DNA from: Plazaster borealis
Taxonomy: Eukaryota; Echinodermata; Asteroidea; Forcipulatida; Labidiasteridae
Reading direction: 5' to 3'
Assembly: GCA_021014325.1 (NCBI GenBank)
Contig: CM037472.1
Location: forward strand, 37,100,234-37,164,233
DNA: 64,000 nt
Shown: piece by piece, positions 63,541-64,000 of the stretch
How the letters are laid out: each line of letters opens with the position of its first letter
Position numbering within the stretch: the first letter of the stretch is position 1
Made by a program: the position numbers and the translations under genes
Notes under the pieces: generated by a model
Told to the model about the DNA's origin: nothing
Databases searched by the model: none
What the model saw: the letters and a program-made list of their open reading frames with translations, nothing else

Positions 63541-63634
63541 AAGAGCTTTTAAGTAACACCTAATTAGGGCCTATAAGCTAAACATTCTCAACATGAAGAA
63601 TAAGTGGTGTTTGAAGCTTTGCATGGTGTGAATA

Positions 63635-63925
63635 ATAAGGAGTAACTATAAATAAATAAATAGTAAACTTGCGGGTACAACCATGTGTAAAATCTCTTTT
63701 GGAGGAATGTTGGCTCTGAAAAGAACCAGTGTGGTCTGGATGTTTCGAACAGTATACTCTGCTCGTCTTCAGGAGAAAAGACAAGCAGATTATACTGTTA
63801 AAAACGTCTAGACCACACCGGCTCTTTTCAGAGCCAACAACTTTTCAGAGCCACAGTAAAAGAGATTTTACACATGGTTGTACCCGCAAGTTTACTTTTT
63901 ATTTATTTGTAGTTACTCCTCAACA
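63635..63925. mobile_element. Large foldback element
   Basis: Outer arms: AGGAGTAACTATAAATAAAT...AGTAAACTTGCGGGTACAAC (63639-63685) mirrored by GTTGTACCCGCAAGTTTACT...GTAGTTACTCCT (about 63870-63918). Inner arms include TTGGCTCTGAAAAGA / TCTTTTCAGAGCCAA. It shares CTTCAGGAGA with 32812-32997. Confidence 0.85.
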
Positions 63926-64000
63926 TATGGAATGTTAAAGAAATCACATCACATTTATTTCAACTTTGAATGCCAATTTCACTATTCTCAAGAAGTGCTT

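Larger units (their letters stand above)
59998..64000. other. COG2 3' UTR followed by repeat-rich intergenic DNA
   Basis: No further gene could be supported. The first few hundred bases after the COG2 stop are presumably its 3' UTR; no clear AATAAA lies close by, so the end is undetermined. Beyond are SINEs, a family-D element, a family-E fragment near 62.5 kb and two large inverted-repeat elements. Confidence 0.6.

Overview
This is nuclear DNA from an animal, not a prokaryote. Genes are split by GT-AG introns, AT-rich non-coding DNA dominates, and short inverted-repeat transposons, tRNA-derived SINEs and LINE fragments are everywhere. The host genes (INSM-type zinc finger, MKKS/BBS6, COG2) and the mix of repeats suggest a marine deuterostome invertebrate, most likely an echinoderm and possibly a sea star. 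The species guess is inference.

Layout. 1-6180: repeats only. 6183-7271 (-): intronless INSM-family transcription factor with an N-terminal SNAG motif. 7.3-10.9 kb: its upstream region plus inverted-repeat elements. 10888-26214: one decayed Polinton/Maverick (adintovirus-like) virus-transposon of about 15.3 kb, with 270-bp terminal inverted repeats (TIRs). It carries a protein-primed family-B DNA polymerase, an RVE integrase, an A32/FtsK-like packaging ATPase, capsid-type proteins, a duplicated minor-capsid-like gene and several small membrane or coiled-coil proteins. Most long genes have frameshifts or stops, and no protease was found. 26.2-31.8 kb: repeats, including an interstitial telomere-type array. 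31829-37623 (-): MKKS (BBS6) in three coding exons (534 aa). 38405-38572 and 40096-40296 (-): two tiny one-TM ORFs in upstream exons of the same apparent transcript. 40.3-41.2 kb: probable bidirectional promoter. 41190-59997 (+): complete COG2 in 18 coding exons (748 aa). 60-64 kb: SINEs and foldback elements.

Most unusual features. (1) The Polinton is studded with short palindromes of three related types (CTTTCGT..ACGAAAG, CTTTTGC..GCAAAAG, CTTATAC..GTATAAG). They sit between nearly all its genes, in its TIRs, and inside several reading frames, where they are read through as recurring peptides such as TFVDKSL and LPAKDY. This looks like a proliferating palindromic element or a shared regulatory hairpin. 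(2) The MKKS transcript seems to have two upstream micro-ORFs encoding small membrane proteins. This parallels the human MKKS mRNA, whose upstream ORFs encode mitochondrial membrane peptides, and suggests a very old polycistronic arrangement.

The host genes have intact frames across every exon examined, whereas the Polinton genes are broken repeatedly. The breaks are therefore more likely real decay than assembly error.
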